Origin: Kudoa neothunni
Lineage: Eukaryota; Cnidaria
Length of the DNA stretch: 64,000 nucleotides
Assembly: GCA_964304625.1 (NCBI GenBank)
Contig: OZ199840.1
Coordinates: 1,798,001 to 1,862,000 of the forward strand
Direction of reading: 5' to 3'
Positions 35,194 to 49,400 of the stretch are shown here, in pieces. The notes beneath the pieces are model-generated. The model searched no databases. It was not told the origin of the DNA and saw only the letters and a program-made list of their open reading frames with translations. Each line of letters begins with the position of its first letter. Position 1 is the first letter of the stretch. The position numbers and the translations under genes are program-made.

Positions 35194-36190
35194 TTAAATG
35201 TATTTATGAATAAGTTGGTAACTCGTCGGAGATTCTGTCAAGATAGGTAATGAATGATCGCGCGTACATTAGATTGAGTTACAATCTTTATAAGCTACCA
35301 TTAAAAGATACAATTCAGATAACATAGTATTTTTGGTAATTATAAGGCCTGTATCGAATATTCTTGGCGGTGATACAAATGCCACTTTTTAGCGCACTCA
35401 TAAATAGGATAATCTAGTGGTAACCAAGATTTTATATTAATCTTGTTTTTGAATAAGTCGATTTTCTCGGCGGTCTGTGACACCTAAAAATTACTCATTT
35501 AGCGTGTTTTTGCGATTATTTTAATATAAGAATTAAACGCGGAGTGCAAAAATTTAATATCAAGTAATAACTTGTAAATTTAGCCAAATCTTCCTTCAAG
35601 CAAAATCGTTCTCAGGTGCTATCTATCTCATTTTGGTTTATAAATACTTACGAATTTTCTTATTCTTCACATATTTTGACACATTTGTTACTTAAAGTCA
35701 TTAACATTATATTTTAATATAATTATTTGATCAAAAAATGAGTTCCAGTGCTCCGTATTATGATGTTATATTTTACAGATCGAACAAGCTAATTTAATCG
35801 TACTTGCAATTAGTAAACGTTACTTTAATTATTATTTATCATGTAACAATATGATTTTTAGTTTATAATTTTTTTCAGGACATTTTTAATTAGCAGATAT
35901 AATTATATGAATATATTAATGTGAAAGTTTTAACATTAAAATTTAATGATTGTTTAATTTTTAAATTTAGAAACTCAATGAATTTAATAATTTATAGAAA
36001 AAATTAGGAACTAATATAATGTCAAGAAACGCCCAATGAAATATTGCAATTATCGAGATATAAAAGGTAGGATTTTTTTAAATTACTTCGTTTGAATAGG
36101 AAAAAAATTAAAATGATGAGATATAAATTTTCGTAAGTATTATGTATTAATTGAAACGATTAAGATGTAATATGTTGTCGACTGGGGAAT
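35194..36190. other. AT-rich intergenic sequence
   Basis: No gene or repeat recognised. Confidence 0.5.
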
Positions 36191-36199
36191 TATTCAAAT

Positions 36200-36806
36200 G
36201 CCACAAATATATTATACTAGGGGGAGAATCTATGACTCGCGAGCCTGATCTGGCTCTTCGGATAGCTGCATCTAGCTCTCTGACAAATTTCCAATTAAAA
36301 AGATGCTACGTTAGACTTCTTTGTGATTATCCAAAATGGTCACTACCGAAAATCGGTTACCTACTGTCTCACACACTGCAGCGTGTGAGTATTGCTGTAA
36401 TGAAAATGTTTGACTCTACGCTTGCATGTAAGCAGTCTTTCTACATCTAAAAGACATTAAGACCAAACTATGGTCCCGTTTAATGGATTGAAATCTCAAC
36501 GATTGCATGAAGCTTAATCTTACCACGTTTTAATCACACTACAAAGCCATCTGCAAAACCATGCACAACCATAAGTCGCTTGGATGAAAAAAAAGATTCT
36601 TGATTGATTGGCAATAGCGTAGAAATTCTATTAAAAAGAATACAGTAACTTATTTACTTTAAAGTTTCGTAATTATATAAAACGCGTACAAGTATTTCTA
36701 TGTTTAATTTTAAAACATGTTGTATGACTCTCATGGAATTAGTTTATGAAAAATCTGTGGCCTTTGTGGCTCTCTCGCCAAAAAAAGTTCCCGACCCCCA
36801 AACTAT
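36200..36806. mobile_element. hAT-type element fragment
   Basis: The right end (36775-36806) reads, on the minus strand, GGGGTCGGGAACTTTTTTTG followed by GCGAGAGAGCCAC, the classic hAT terminus (CAGGGGTCGGGAACC...GAGAGCC). Near the left, gactcgcgagcctgatctgg and ctcttcggatagctgcatct are hAT-like subterminal words. The left terminus (tagggggagaatct) is diverged and no 8-bp duplication was found. The open frame over 36151-36450 is translation of this element and not a gene. Confidence 0.6.
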
Positions 36807-36809
36807 ATG

Positions 36810-37357
36810 CTTATTTGAATTTTTTCACCAGAAAACCAATAACTGGTTTTAAAAAATCTCCGTATTCGTGAATTTCAAAGAAAAAAATGGTAATATCGTC
36901 TATTTTCTGTTATAATTTTTAAAAAAGAAATTATTTTCTAAATGTACACAAACATTTAATAATTGACACATACAAATTGTTGATTATTTTAAAAATACAA
37001 TTCTTAAATGAATCAATAATAATCAATTTAAAATCAGATTATAAGGAAGTGATAGATCATTATTAATAACATTTGTTATAGCTTCAGTTATTTCCTGAAT
37101 AGAGTAAATAAAGATATGAGAATTTTTAAAAATATTTAACTAATTATTTATTATAGGTTTATATAATTAGACTGAATGTATTATAATATATCTCATTTTT
37201 AATAAAAAATTATAGTAAAAATATTCCGCTAACATTCCTAAAAAACAATTATTTGCGTTATATAAAAAATATTTGAAATTATTATTATTATTGTTTTTAC
37301 TATAATAATATAATAGTAAATCATCAAAATCTACTCTAGTTAGTATAAATTAATCTT
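36810..37357. other. AT-rich intergenic sequence
   Basis: The 3' flank of the FN3-type gene. Nothing else recognised. Confidence 0.5.
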
Positions 37358-40300
37358 CTATGAACTTCTCTGATTTCTATTTTTCCAGTAACCAAAGTAG
37401 AAACCAATTCCGATAAAAACGATAGCAGCTGGAACTACAACTGCAACAATTCTAAATGCAATAATTAAAAAAGTAATTCCAGGTTACTTTACATCGAATT
37501 TTTAGATCTAAATAAATGTATAATGATATTCACATATTAAAATTACGTTGATTTGTTCGAGGCTTCACCTACATTTAATAATAATATTCAAATTATTGAA
37601 CATTTGATACAACAATAAAAATAAACTACCTTGATTTATTTCCCCGATTCCATAGATACTTTCGTTTCCACTAACAAATACCGCCAAATGATAATTGTTG
37701 ATGTCTTCGACCTCGGTAATGGTGAATTCATTGCATGGAGGAAACACCCTACAACCTTCACCAACTATCATGCATTTTTTTATGATCGGATTAGACATAT
37801 CTTCCGAATTTGTTAATTTCCATTTGCATAACGAATTTGAATTCACGTTTTCTGGCAGTGTTGTTTTTACATTTAAAGTTTTGTCAACACGTGTGATCAC
37901 CACTGTTATTTCCTTTTTAGGGTCCGAAGGAGATTTGAGAAGTGGGTCTAATTTAACCTTCGTTATTAAACTAGTAAATTACATTTATAACATAATTCAT
38001 TTATTAATAAATTTGGATAATTTTTTTCAAAAGGTATATTTATTCGTAAATATAGATATAATTTTAGATGAAAAATTATTACTTTTAGGTATATTTATTG
38101 GAACTTCAACGGACCTGCCGACAGCAGTCACTAAAACCTGGTATTCCTTTTCTGCTTCGTATCCTTCACTGAATACGATATTGCTACATAAAGGCAATGT
38201 TTGACAAGTAGGGATTCTGGTGTTGGTAGTTGTAGGTGTTACATTTGTTGATTGTTTGTCCGCCGATCTAGCCACTCCTATTTTAGAGAGTATTGATTTT
38301 GCAGGAGCACTTCCAGTATTTACTACTGGAGGCGCAGCAGGGCATTCGTATATTGAATCATATGATACGCCTCTCTTAACTTTTATTTTGTAATGACAAA
38401 CGGCCGTTGGATATGGCGATGATAATGAACCTATCACTTGGAAACCTTTGTCCAAAAATTTCTTTTGAAGTGTAAGCGTTGACATTTCTTAATAATTATT
38501 TATTTAATTTCAAATAAGCATTTTGTTACTTGTGGTAATTTGATGAACTTTAAAACCGTAACCAGTGTGTGCAACTATCTTGAGATCATACTCCGTTCCT
38601 GGACTTAATCCCACAATAGTTTGAGGGTCTCTACAATATCCCCTGCATGGATAACTATCTGGACACATTGCACATACATAAACGTCCTTCCCTCTAGGAC
38701 TGAGGTAGTAAGCACAGGTTATATCGTCTTTTGAAGGTGTGGCTGTCTCCTCAAGTGCTTTTATAGTTAAGCTTGTATCACGTATGGTTGGCGTAACGTC
38801 GAGAAATGTAGTTGTTTCGGCATTTTCTAAATGATTCTAAACTTTTAATTAACGATTTATTTATACTTGTTCTGAAAAATATATGTTCTTTATAATCAGA
38901 TGGAACTTCACCAGCTGAAGATGATGATGTTGTCGCCGCTTTTATTTCAAGGATATACGGTTTACCGCTTGTTAATTGTGATATTGTTAATGCTGCATCA
39001 CATTTATCGTCACACTGTGTATTAGTAGAAGTACATGTTGCTCTTGTAGAAGCGGCAGTTGGTGCAGGTTTATCAGCAGCGTAATAACTTATGGTACATG
39101 TTGAAAATTTGGGGTTATCATTTGGATTAAATAAAGGAACATTTAATGTAACACCAGTATGTGAGACAGCTGATAATAATTCGCCAGAACCATCATTAGC
39201 AATAGTTTCAGAAACAACTAAATATATTTGATTAGATAAAGATCATTCTTTAATTACCAAATTTCTTCTGTTTGTATCCATAATAAGCATTACCATCAGC
39301 ATTTTTTTGTAATGAGAAATGTCTTGTTTGTATCAATATTTCAACAACGCTTTTAGAATTTGTGAAAATAAGCTCCACATTATTGCATGGGGCAAAACAT
39401 GATTTCTCTGTCCCTCCACAATTCGACGTATATTCATTAGAAGAACTACTGCTAATTTGAGTTGATATTAGTTTAATTCCAAACCGGCAAATTTCAAATG
39501 GGAATTTATTTGTGAATTTTAATAAGTATTTAGTTTTCTCGGTGTTGCTGTACGTCACATAATACTGTGGTATATAGACACCGGTGTTCATCAAAGTATA
39601 TTTATTTTGCAGTTTATAAAAGAAACTTGGATAACCCGCGCATCTCATTTCATAATGTGGTATCATTACATCAAATTCTACTTCATTGGCACTATTATTG
39701 TCAATACAACTATCCCCAACTGTTCCTGCGGCATATTCAACATTCTTGTAATATATGGGGCATGCAACTGGTTTACATGTTTTCGTATTTAATTGCAGTT
39801 TATCTTGATTTGTTGATATTGTTACTTGCGGGTTTACCAACAAACCTATAAAAATATATAGAAGAATACTATATTCGTTAATTACGTAACTCTAACCCAA
39901 AAATCGTTGCGCCTGTAGTTTTTCCAGAAGCAGCTTGAGCCTCATTCGCCGCATAAACTACAATATATTTTGTCCTTGGGGAGAATTTATCATAAGTAAT
40001 TTTATTATCATCTTTAGTGCAGGTAATAACGCATTTGTCAGTGCCCGGTCCATTTTCAGTTCCAGGGCATGGATTGATATCCTCATAATTATCACCGGCG
40101 TCATTAGACTTTTTAATATAGCAATAGTTCGATGCGATGAATTCACCTCCATTCAATGTTAAATGAACTTTCATTGCATCATTATCTTTAAAAATTTTGT
40201 AAGATAGAGAGTTCACTGTCGCTGCTGGAACAGCGCTCTGTTGGTCTTCTGCATTTAGTCGAAAAAAAATGGACTATTTCCAAATAAAAATAATTTCAAC

Positions 40301-40362
40301 GCATTATAAATTTTTACAGTTTAAAGATGATAAATATTCCAAGGAACCTAATAAAAGGATTC
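37358..40362 (-). CDS. Cell-surface protein with repeated FN3-like domains and a C-terminal membrane anchor
   Basis: Multi-exon gene on the minus strand. A candidate first exon (40362 down) encodes a leader, MNPFIRFLGIFIIFKL; its splice to the next exon did not close in phase. The exons after it each carry FN3-like strands with the L-x-P/S-G-T-x-Y...V-x-A signature: FSPRTKYIVVYAANEA (near 39.94 kb), LTSGKPYILEIKAAT (near 38.95 kb), GLSPGTEYDLKIVAHTGYG (near 38.6 kb) and YEAEKEYQVLVTAVG (near 38.13 kb). All have extra cysteines that could form disulfides. One exon (39846-39250) is a longer Cys-containing segment without a clear FN3 match. A 22-nt micro-exon (37547-37568) precedes the last exon, whose helix VVVPAAIVFIGIGFYFGYW is followed by the tail KNRNQRSS. 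The last three junctions close exactly. It is probably an adhesion or host-contact protein on the plasma membrane, but the family is unknown. G+C is higher than in the flanks. Confidence 0.7.
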
Positions 40363-40369
40363 ATTATAT

Positions 40370-41600
40370 TTAAGATAATCCACCCCGAAAGTTATTGTTC
40401 AATTCGATAAATCAAATGATCTGTAATCGATATATTGTACCGAATAGTTGTTCGATACAATTACATAACTTCTTTTATAATCTTTATATTCTCACAATAT
40501 ATCAATTAAATATAATAATTTATGTTTAATTTATTCTCATATTACTTCAGGCGAATACATGTTTCTCGTTATAATGATTATGATTTACAGTCATCTAAGA
40601 ATTCTGAGAATTAACGGATTATTTAATTTTAAAGCAATCTAAATCTCAATATTTAACATTCATGAAACTGAATCATGGATAAGTAATGTAAGATATGCAT
40701 ACAATAATAAAAATAACTGAGTTATTCAGAAAATTATATATATATTTTTTATTTTAAACGACAATAAAATTATAGTATTTATTTAGATATTTATTGTCTA
40801 TTTAATGGAATATTTTATTACGGAAAAATATAAAAAGTATCTTAAGATAAAAAATGTTAGATCGGATATAGTGAAGTAAAAAAATAACTTACTATTACGA
40901 ACGAGAAAAAATTTCAGCCGATAAATTCAACGAATAAGTTGAAAATTTGGAATAAACAGCTTTGCACATATATTTTGCGAATTTTAAAATATTTCGTGTG
41001 TGAATAACAAAAAGTCATTAATACCGTAACCGTACATTAATATCTGGGAAATGCATTTATTTTAATCTTAAACACAATCAACTAGTTTACTTGAGTGCAA
41101 AATATTTTTTTAATAAAAAATCTAATGATATTTTATCGATAGAAATCTTTCAATGAATTTATATCAATATAATAATACTTGAAAATTTATCAATTTTTAA
41201 TATTAAGAATATCGAAGTCACAGAATAAACTTTAACCCCATAATTATTTCGCTGTATTATCTATGTTCAACGTAATGTTAGAAACTAGTCTACCTATAAT
41301 GTATATGAGCACGAAAAATAACATTCTGAGTAAATATAATCCTCATTTTTACGAATTTTAGAAACAACATATGGTAATCTTAATAAATTACCAATTTTCC
41401 AGGAATAGGTTTTGAACGACGGCTTCTAGGTAATAAGTGTCGTAATACTCCTTCTAATTTTCACATGTGATTTTTAATTTTTCCAATTTATCAATATAAA
41501 ATTCATTTTTATCCAATTTAGGTTACTCAAGATATGTTTTATTCCTTGTTAAATTGGGCTTTAATTTTCACATAACCCCTCAATAAAAGTAAACAGAGCA
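40370..41600. other. AT-rich intergenic sequence
   Basis: Upstream flank of the FN3-type gene. No gene recognised. Confidence 0.5.
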
Positions 41601-41639
41601 GAATATGCTCAATCGAAATATGAATAAAATATCCATTAA

Positions 41640-44420
41640 ACAATTCAGCCACATCCGGGGTTAGATCCATCCTTCTTTAACTCTCTTTTGGGTGTTAAAA
41701 AGAGTCATATCATACTTGGAGATTTTGGTACATATTCTAACAATGGAACTACGTTAACATTTCTCAGGGCACGTGATTTTGTTTTAAGTATGTTCAATTC
41801 GTTAATTGGATGATTTTTTAATACAGAATACATGGATGATAGGCGTTTCACGTACAAAAGAAAGTGGTTATTGCTGTGATATTCATTTTTCAATCCTAAT
41901 TTCTGAACTAAAAAAACACATTGATTGAAATGGAAAATTCAATTTAATATTACATTTTGATTATTTTTTAAATGTATCATATGTTATCTTTTCAAGACCT
42001 AGAATATAATTCTCTGAAAATATACGTTCTTTTTATTCTATATCATCCTTAACAATTGGGGTGTGTAATCATATTCACTTTTCACAACCATTAGGGGCAC
42101 ATGAACGGGAAAATTCACTAAAAGATTTTGACGTGAGTAGTGTACAGTTGATAAAATTCCATCAAAATTCCTTTAAATGATGCAACCGCAGTCTATAAAT
42201 CGGTATTCATAAAATTTGCAATATTCTCTTCATTAATAAATAGAATTATTCCATTCGCTGAATGGGAACCTGAATCATGCAAACGAAATGGTTCATTTTT
42301 GAAGATTAATATATTGGATTCGGTCAGTCTCCTTTCTATGCTGATTTTTATATTACTTTTTTTTAATATTAATGTAAACATTTCATTTTTAAATTAATAA
42401 GGTATCAGCAATAATTTGTTTTATGGTAGATAATGCAAACACCTGGTTTGTCGGGAAATGCATATTTTCGGTCGAACGTTTAATTTTTTTCATTAACAAG
42501 TTTGAAATTTTATTTCAACTTCAGGTACTATAAGAATGTGATTTCCGAGCTCTTTACCGAGCTCTTTAATATTTTAATTTCCCTCAACCATATTTATGTG
42601 TAATCTTCCCTTGAAATATCGCACATCACGTTTACAGGATTGGATGTTACCGTATTTCAAGTTCAAAATGCAACTGTCTTAGAATGAAATGATTAAATAA
42701 ATTATTAATTTTTTTCGATATTCAAACATCAAGATGAATAGAGTTTAGGGTGGTTTGAATGATCAAGGCGGTTTTGTGAAGGAACTTTTTAATTTTTAAA
42801 TGACCCCTCAATAGGATAGAGAATGGCAAATATGATAATAAAAATAGAAACTTAGGATTGCTTTGTTTGTTTAAATTAGTTGCATAATTAAATCTGTTTT
42901 TTCGAAAATAACATTTTCCATAGAAATGAGATCTATTTCGATTTCTCCATTATCCGGATCATCGAAAGTAATTAACTTATGAAAACTTGAAATATATTTT
43001 TATATCGGATACTTTTAACCTTGAAGTTCTCTGTGATCACAGGAATCGATCTGCCGAATGAATTTTCATTGAATTGGGAAACTCCGATCCACTTATATAA
43101 ATGATTAGAGTATATATTAACTAATTTTTGAGAATTTCTATAACCTAACTTTTTTTATGAAATCATTAAATTATATGAATTAAAATATTTTTTTCTTATT
43201 AGCATATTTTCTGGAGGATTTCTCATTAACGTGATGCGGGAACTTCTTTTTATGGTATAATAAAAACTCCATAAGCAGCTACACATTACGTGTCTTCTGA
43301 CATCAATATTATAATGCTCAGATAGCCTTCCACAAGTTACTTCTACTGTGTTTGTGCAGTTTCCACCTATTAAATCCTTTATTTATTTTCTGTGTGTCAG
43401 TTCGTTTGGATCTTCAGTCTCTAACTTTTTTAGAAATTAAAGCAAGGACCAGTTTTCATTCTTGTTATAAAATCTTTTCGACCATGAAATTATGAACTCC
43501 TATTTTATCAGAAACAAATGTACTGGGTAGTTATCCTTGTAAAAATGAAAGTGAGAGAATAAATGTTGAATAATTTAGATAGTGAAACAGTCGTATTCCT
43601 CATGTTTTACCAGTTGATATATATATATATATATATATTTTTGTTGGTTTCTGCTTTACTCTGACATTTTTCCCTAACGTGCTCGCTAGTTTCTAATGAA
43701 TTAAGGAATACTTAACTAAAAACTCATTATACCAATAATATTTCTTGTTTAATATCTTTCTTGAATAAACTCCTAAAATTTTATACAATGTTAGTTTTTT
43801 ATGTGAAAATTGATGCTAATAATAAGCATTGATAAATCTGATTCTCGTCAGGATTTTTACGTTAATATCAATTAAAAATTTTTATAAATGTGTCTTTAAT
43901 TCTGACATTAAATATGTCAGCTAAGTTGAAAAATTGAGATGTACCTGAATTAATAATTAGTCGCTGCGCTAACAAGGATCGTTGCATTTTGAATTTGAAA
44001 TACTCATTTTTCCAATTTAGTTTGTTCATAAAATTAACGCGAAGAATTTGTTGTCATCACGTAGCGTATTTACGAGAGTATGTGGCGTTTCCATGTAGCT
44101 CCAATATCCAATATCGGCATTTTTCAGCACCGTAGTACGCACTTGCCGGTCTGCCGAATTTTTTTTAATGGAGAGATTTCCTGTATCCGCTAATATTACA
44201 CTATTTCTCAAATGCTAAATCTGAATTCTAAGGTTATTTTACGGGAGTTTGAATCTTGCAAATTAAAATGAGATTAACGCTCTCTTCCGGATGGCATGTT
44301 CCAAAACGTACTGATTTGCTGTTTCAGTAGATATCTCTGAAACTCCTCCAAACGTTATATTACCAGTTTATGTATAATGTATGAATTAGACTACTGTGAA
44401 AATTTAGTTCCTGATGGACG
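41640..44420 (-). pseudogene. Broken or highly exon-split coding-like stretch, family not recognised
   Basis: Reading the minus strand from right to left gives a series of protein-like pieces: VSEISTETANQYVLEHAI (about 44.33 kb), NADIGYWSYMETPHTLVNTL (44.1 kb), VEVTCGRLSEHYNIDVRRHV (43.3 kb), KWIGVSQFNENSFGRSIPVI (43.05 kb), ITFDDPDNGEIEIDLISM (42.94 kb), RLTESNILIFKNEPFRLHDS (42.3 kb) and KNEYHSNNHFLLYVKRLSSM (41.86 kb). Stops and frame changes separate them. It may be a dead gene, an old transposon or a live gene with very short exons. I cannot name the family and do not claim a function. Confidence 0.35.
43616..43638. repeat. (AT)n microsatellite
   Basis: About 11 AT repeats within the broken coding-like stretch. 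Confidence 0.9.
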
Positions 44421-44429
44421 GATTACTTT

Positions 44430-46200
44430 GTTACCTACCCTAAATGAGTTACATTCATCCAACTTGCTTATTCTACATTTTTCAAAGTTATATTATATTA
44501 CATTTTAATTTATAATAAAATCTATATTACTCAGAAAAAATTTAATTTAAACTGTTAAAAATGATCTAAAATTTCTGGAGGTCCGTCCCCTCAAGGATTA
44601 ATACCCAATTATCAAAAATCTATTCGTACTATCTAAATAATGTTATATTTCTAATTATTGATATATTGACTGATTAATTTTATAAAAAATTCACCAGTAA
44701 AATGGGGCTTGGGTAGATTTTTACATTTCCAGTTGAAAATGCTTGTAACATAATAAGAAAAAATCTATTTAATATCGGAAAAACGTCATTATAGAAGATT
44801 TGATTTATTTCAAACTCTTTCTGTTTATATATACATGAATATTATCAACACGCATAACTCTAAATATTAAATATGTGGTAATCACTGTTTCAGAGAAAAA
44901 ATTTCCTTTGGCAGAAGTCAAGAATTCCAAAAGTCCAAAAATCGCGCTACACAAAAACCACTATAATAAGATTTTTACCATGAACTGTAAAAATAAAACC
45001 ATATATTTATAATGCATTAATTACCATCGTATATTATACAATTTAAAATTAGAAAATCTAATTTTCAATGGTTTATAAATACAATAGCGAACAACATTCA
45101 TATCCTATACAATGCATTATTTTTAGTTTTTAAATTCATCGAAAAACGTTAATCTAATTGTTCTCATTCACCGTATACCCTCGCGTATAGGTCAAATCCT
45201 CGTTTTTGCCCATTAACTCTTAAATGATGAGTACGATCAAGAAACTATATGAAAACATTACTTTCCCTTAAACTTAAAAATTAGTCGGATTTCCTAAAAA
45301 ATAAACGTGACTAACATGAATCTTATAAGAAAGAGCTAGAAAAATTATCTGAAAGCAATAAAAAACTAAATAAATGAAAAAAGACCCTCACATGCCACAA
45401 GTTAATTTTATAATAAGCGAATTAAACACAAAAAACATTTATAATACTATAACCATTCCTATATTTATTGATTTTACTTCTTATTTATTATCAGTAAATA
45501 AGTAAAACTCAATACTAATGTATTGTTTGAGCGAATCTATTCTATAATGAAAATTTAGGATATCAACACAGGTTTATATACCTTTCAATGTTGTGTGTGA
45601 AAATTAACGAATATCCAATCGCACGCATATAATATACCCACATTATATTTAAAATTTCGCACAGTAGACTATTCTCTATTCTACAAAACCATATTTTACC
45701 AAATTAAATAATTTTTTCAAATAACGATATCATTAATTATAGGGTAAAATAATGGCAACACCAATGAGCTTATCCATGATGTTTAACCAGATATACTGAG
45801 AAACATTTATCAGATATGATATCGAAAAGTCTATCGAAGCTAAAAAAACATTTTGATTTTCATGCAACAACAAATACAACGTCGAATAGCCAAGATAGTA
45901 AAATATTAATCCTACTATTTAAAACACATCGAGAGGATTAACAATGCAGATACGTTTCATCGATCCCTCCTACCACTGGTTCTCTAAACATATAACACCA
46001 ATTTTTATACTAATAATTTCGATCTGATTAACTGCCATAGCATATTGGCATAGTTAGAAATAGTTAAAAGTTTCAATTTTTAGATTAGGAAATAATCTGA
46101 CCAATTATCGCATAATTTATTCGACTTAAAAAAAGGCCCATTTTAACCCTATAAATCAGTTGTATCACCTTCGATTGTAATTTTAAATAAAATACAAAAC
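44430..46200. other. AT-rich intergenic sequence
   Basis: No gene recognised. A short word, ccgtataccctcgcgtatagg (about 45171-45191), is GC-richer than its surroundings. Confidence 0.5.
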
Positions 46201-46212
46201 ACAATGACCGCT

Positions 46213-46497
46213 TTAACACTCGTTTACATGAGATAAAACTATAGCAACATCTGTTGTTGATGAGAGCGCCAAAGCTGATAATCCCTTGGCGGCTGCGTCG
46301 AAAGCGTTACTAATCGAAGTTGCTAGTGCTTTTGTGCGGATTTGCTTCATTTGTTCCCGTTGTAATACATTTGAAATCACAACTGACAACATCCTAGCAG
46401 CAACATCAGTAAGAATGTCGTTCAGCTCAGATAATTCCTTGACACCGGTGAAGGTATTTGATTTTATTTTGCGATTTCGCTCGAAGAACAAAACCAA
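46213..46497 (-). CDS. Possible small helical protein overlapping the KIF23 start (doubtful)
   Basis: Open frame on the minus strand with an amphipathic, helix-like composition (KELSELNDILTDVAARMLSV, NVLQREQMKQIRTKALATSI, Ala/Ser-rich end). It lacks an upstream ATG; the first Met is internal. It overlaps the first KIF23 exon on the other strand, so at least its N-terminal part may be an antisense shadow. No family recognised. Confidence 0.25.
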   Translation of the reverse strand: MVLFFERNRKIKSNTFTGVKELSELNDILTDVAARMLSVVISNVLQREQMKQIRTKALATSISNAFDAAAKGLSALALSSTTDVAIVLSHVNEC

Positions 46498-49400
46498 AAA
46501 TTCAGTAGCTCACTGAGTTATAGATCTACTGATCGTATCCTGCTCGTTTAATACGTATCTAATGTTTAGGTTTATTGTCGAATAAAACCTCACCACAGCT
46601 CGAACGGCGAGAGATGTGTGAACTTTTTAAATTCCACACAAATTGAGTTGATAGTACCATCCACAAAGGTAGATAAAGACAGGTTGGTGGTTGTGTAATC
46701 GAGTCATTAATCAATATAGGATTATTCCTATAAAGATAAACCAACAATAGTGGCTGATTTCACACGCGTATTTCCAGCTGCCGACAGTCAGCGTTGTCTG
46801 TTTGTCGAAGTGGGTTATCCACTAATTAAAAAGCTTATCCACGGTCAAAATGGATTGTTGTTCGCGTATGGAGTAACCTGCTCCGGTAAGACCCACACAC
46901 TCACCGGAAATGCTGAAAACCCTGGCATAATTCCTCAAGCCATTTCCACAGTGTATCGATCGTTATCCACCAGTCTTGTGCCCAAAGAAGTAATTTGATT
47001 GCAGTTGTTAACCATGAAGTAAATCCATACATACATACATACATAGACTATTTATATCGATCAAGAGAATAACGTTGTTCAGGATCAACGCCGATCATCA
47101 ATCTATTTGATTAGAGATGAACTATTTCCAGTGTATTTCTTGTGATTACGTTGTGTGTGTGTGTGTGCATAAGGTTGATCGAATTAATTTGGTTAGAAAT
47201 ACGGATGTGGTTGGTCAATGGTTGATTCAGGATGATGTCACAAAAGTTGAGCTGGTGTGTGTTTGATTTTTTGGCGTATCTAAACAAATCTAGATCGATG
47301 AATTCTCCCGTTACGCTATTTTTATATCCTATATCGAAATATACAATGGCAAAATATACGATTTGTTGTCATCGAAAAGCAAAAACTACGATAGGTAGAA
47401 TTCGCGACGTTAACCAATTCAAATGTAAGCGTTATACTTGTCCACCTTAGGTCATTGCTTAAAACACTGCGCGACTACTCACTCGGTAAAAGCATATTCT
47501 CAGAATGTGAGTATCAAATGAACACCGTGGAGGAGGCTCTTTCGGCTTATTTACATGGTGATTAATTAAATTCAAATTATTCATTGTTTTCTACGTGTAA
47601 AATTAGCTCAAAATTTCAGAAAATTTGAAAAAACCGGCCTCAACAAAAGTAGCAGTAGAGGTCATGCTATTTTTACCATAAGGATTGTTCGATTGGAAGA
47701 TGGAGTTCTTGTAATGGTGAGCTTTTATAATTTGGTGACGTTTTACCCTCTCACTAATCACATACAAATTGCCATTATTAATGAGAATTTTAAAATAAAT
47801 AGGAATACTCACAATTTATTTAATTTTTAATTATCCTAACGATAATTATTCAAGATGATTGGATGCATTTTAATCTAGAATAGCTACAGTAGAAATTGTC
47901 TATTGAATTGCGTAAGTATAGTTCCGAGTATAAATTAGCTATATCTATTCCCAAGATATAATTCTAAGATATAAATTCTAAGATATAAATTCTAAGATAT
48001 AAATTCTAAGATATAAATTCTAAGATATAAAATCTAGGATATAAAATCTAGGATATAAATTCTAAGATATAAAATCTAAGATATAAATTCTAAGATATAA
48101 AATCTAAGATATAAAATCTAAGATATAAATTCTAAGATATAAAATCTAAGATAGATATAAATTCTAAGATATAAAATCTAAGATAGTGAAGATTAAAACG
48201 CCGATCTTTATATTTGTTTATTTTGAAAATAAACGGTGTTTAACTCCTAGATAGATGTAGGGAGAATTAGGGCAAGTAAAAAATGCGTGCTAGCTAGATA
48301 TTTGATTTTACAGTAGACAACCAATTTTATATAACCCCTTTTGAACCGTGAAAAAGTGTAAAATCAAAGCCAATCAATTTATTAGTGCATACGCGAAACT
48401 ATTAGTATGCTTTTTTATGGAGCATAAAAAAATTGGCGGTCTTTTTACTGCCAACGTATAAATGAACTAGAGTTATATTACAGAAAAAATAGGTGATCTT
48501 TAGTGTCATTTTTGAAAAAATCAGTTATTTTGGATTATTTTATATTTTGACTCACTATATCGTATGTAAATCAATATGCAATTGTGATAATTTTCGAAAC
48601 CGATCTAAACGATTTTTTAACTTTTAACTGGTGGGAAATTTTGATCTTTCTTTTTTCTTTGGAGAAAACATTATTCGAGTTGCTGTGTTTGATATGTTGG
48701 AATGTGTCACAATAGCTTTCTTTTAATTTTTTAATGAGAAATTTGTAAATATTTCGTATTGTCTATTTTAACTTTATATTGGCATATTTCTAAATTTTCT
48801 GGGAATAATGATATATCGATTAACAGTTTAAAAAAGTGCTAAAAAAGTGCTAAAAATCGACAGGCCATGCGATTTTTAGTATATATTTTTCATCATTTAC
48901 GGTTAATTATGTAAATGATGTAGATTAACATTGAGAATATTTCCAATTACAATCGAACCTCGATTATCCTGAAGATATTTGAATTTTTGGTTGAATTTGA
49001 TTGAAATAACATTTTGATAAATGTCCGATTAACTGGAAAGAAATCCCAAGCCCCAAGTCTTCCGGATAATCGAGGTTCAATTAAGTAACTTCCAAAAAAT
49101 GTGTGAAATCGGTTGATGACTGTATTTATCATATTCAGTCGACTATGCTTGAAATAGCTTTTTTATTTTCTTATTTTCAATCTTCTTTTCCATTTTTAAT
49201 TAAGATGTTAGTAATAAGAATAATTATTTATGCAAAAAGTGTTTGAATTTCATTGTTAACCCTCTAAGTATAATTGGGGTGGGGTATCTTGGAACCCACG
49301 ATTGTTTTTCATCTAATTATCCCAAATATTGATTTAAATGTTTGGAGGGAATTTTAAAAAAATTCCATCGAGCAAATATTGTTTTATTGCATGAATATCA

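Noticed and set aside
36151-36450. 99-codon plus-strand frame
   Set aside because: It begins with a non-ATG codon and lies over hAT subterminal sequence.
48947-49132. 61-codon minus-strand frame
   Set aside because: It is the translation of a pogo-type MITE, including its inverted ends.
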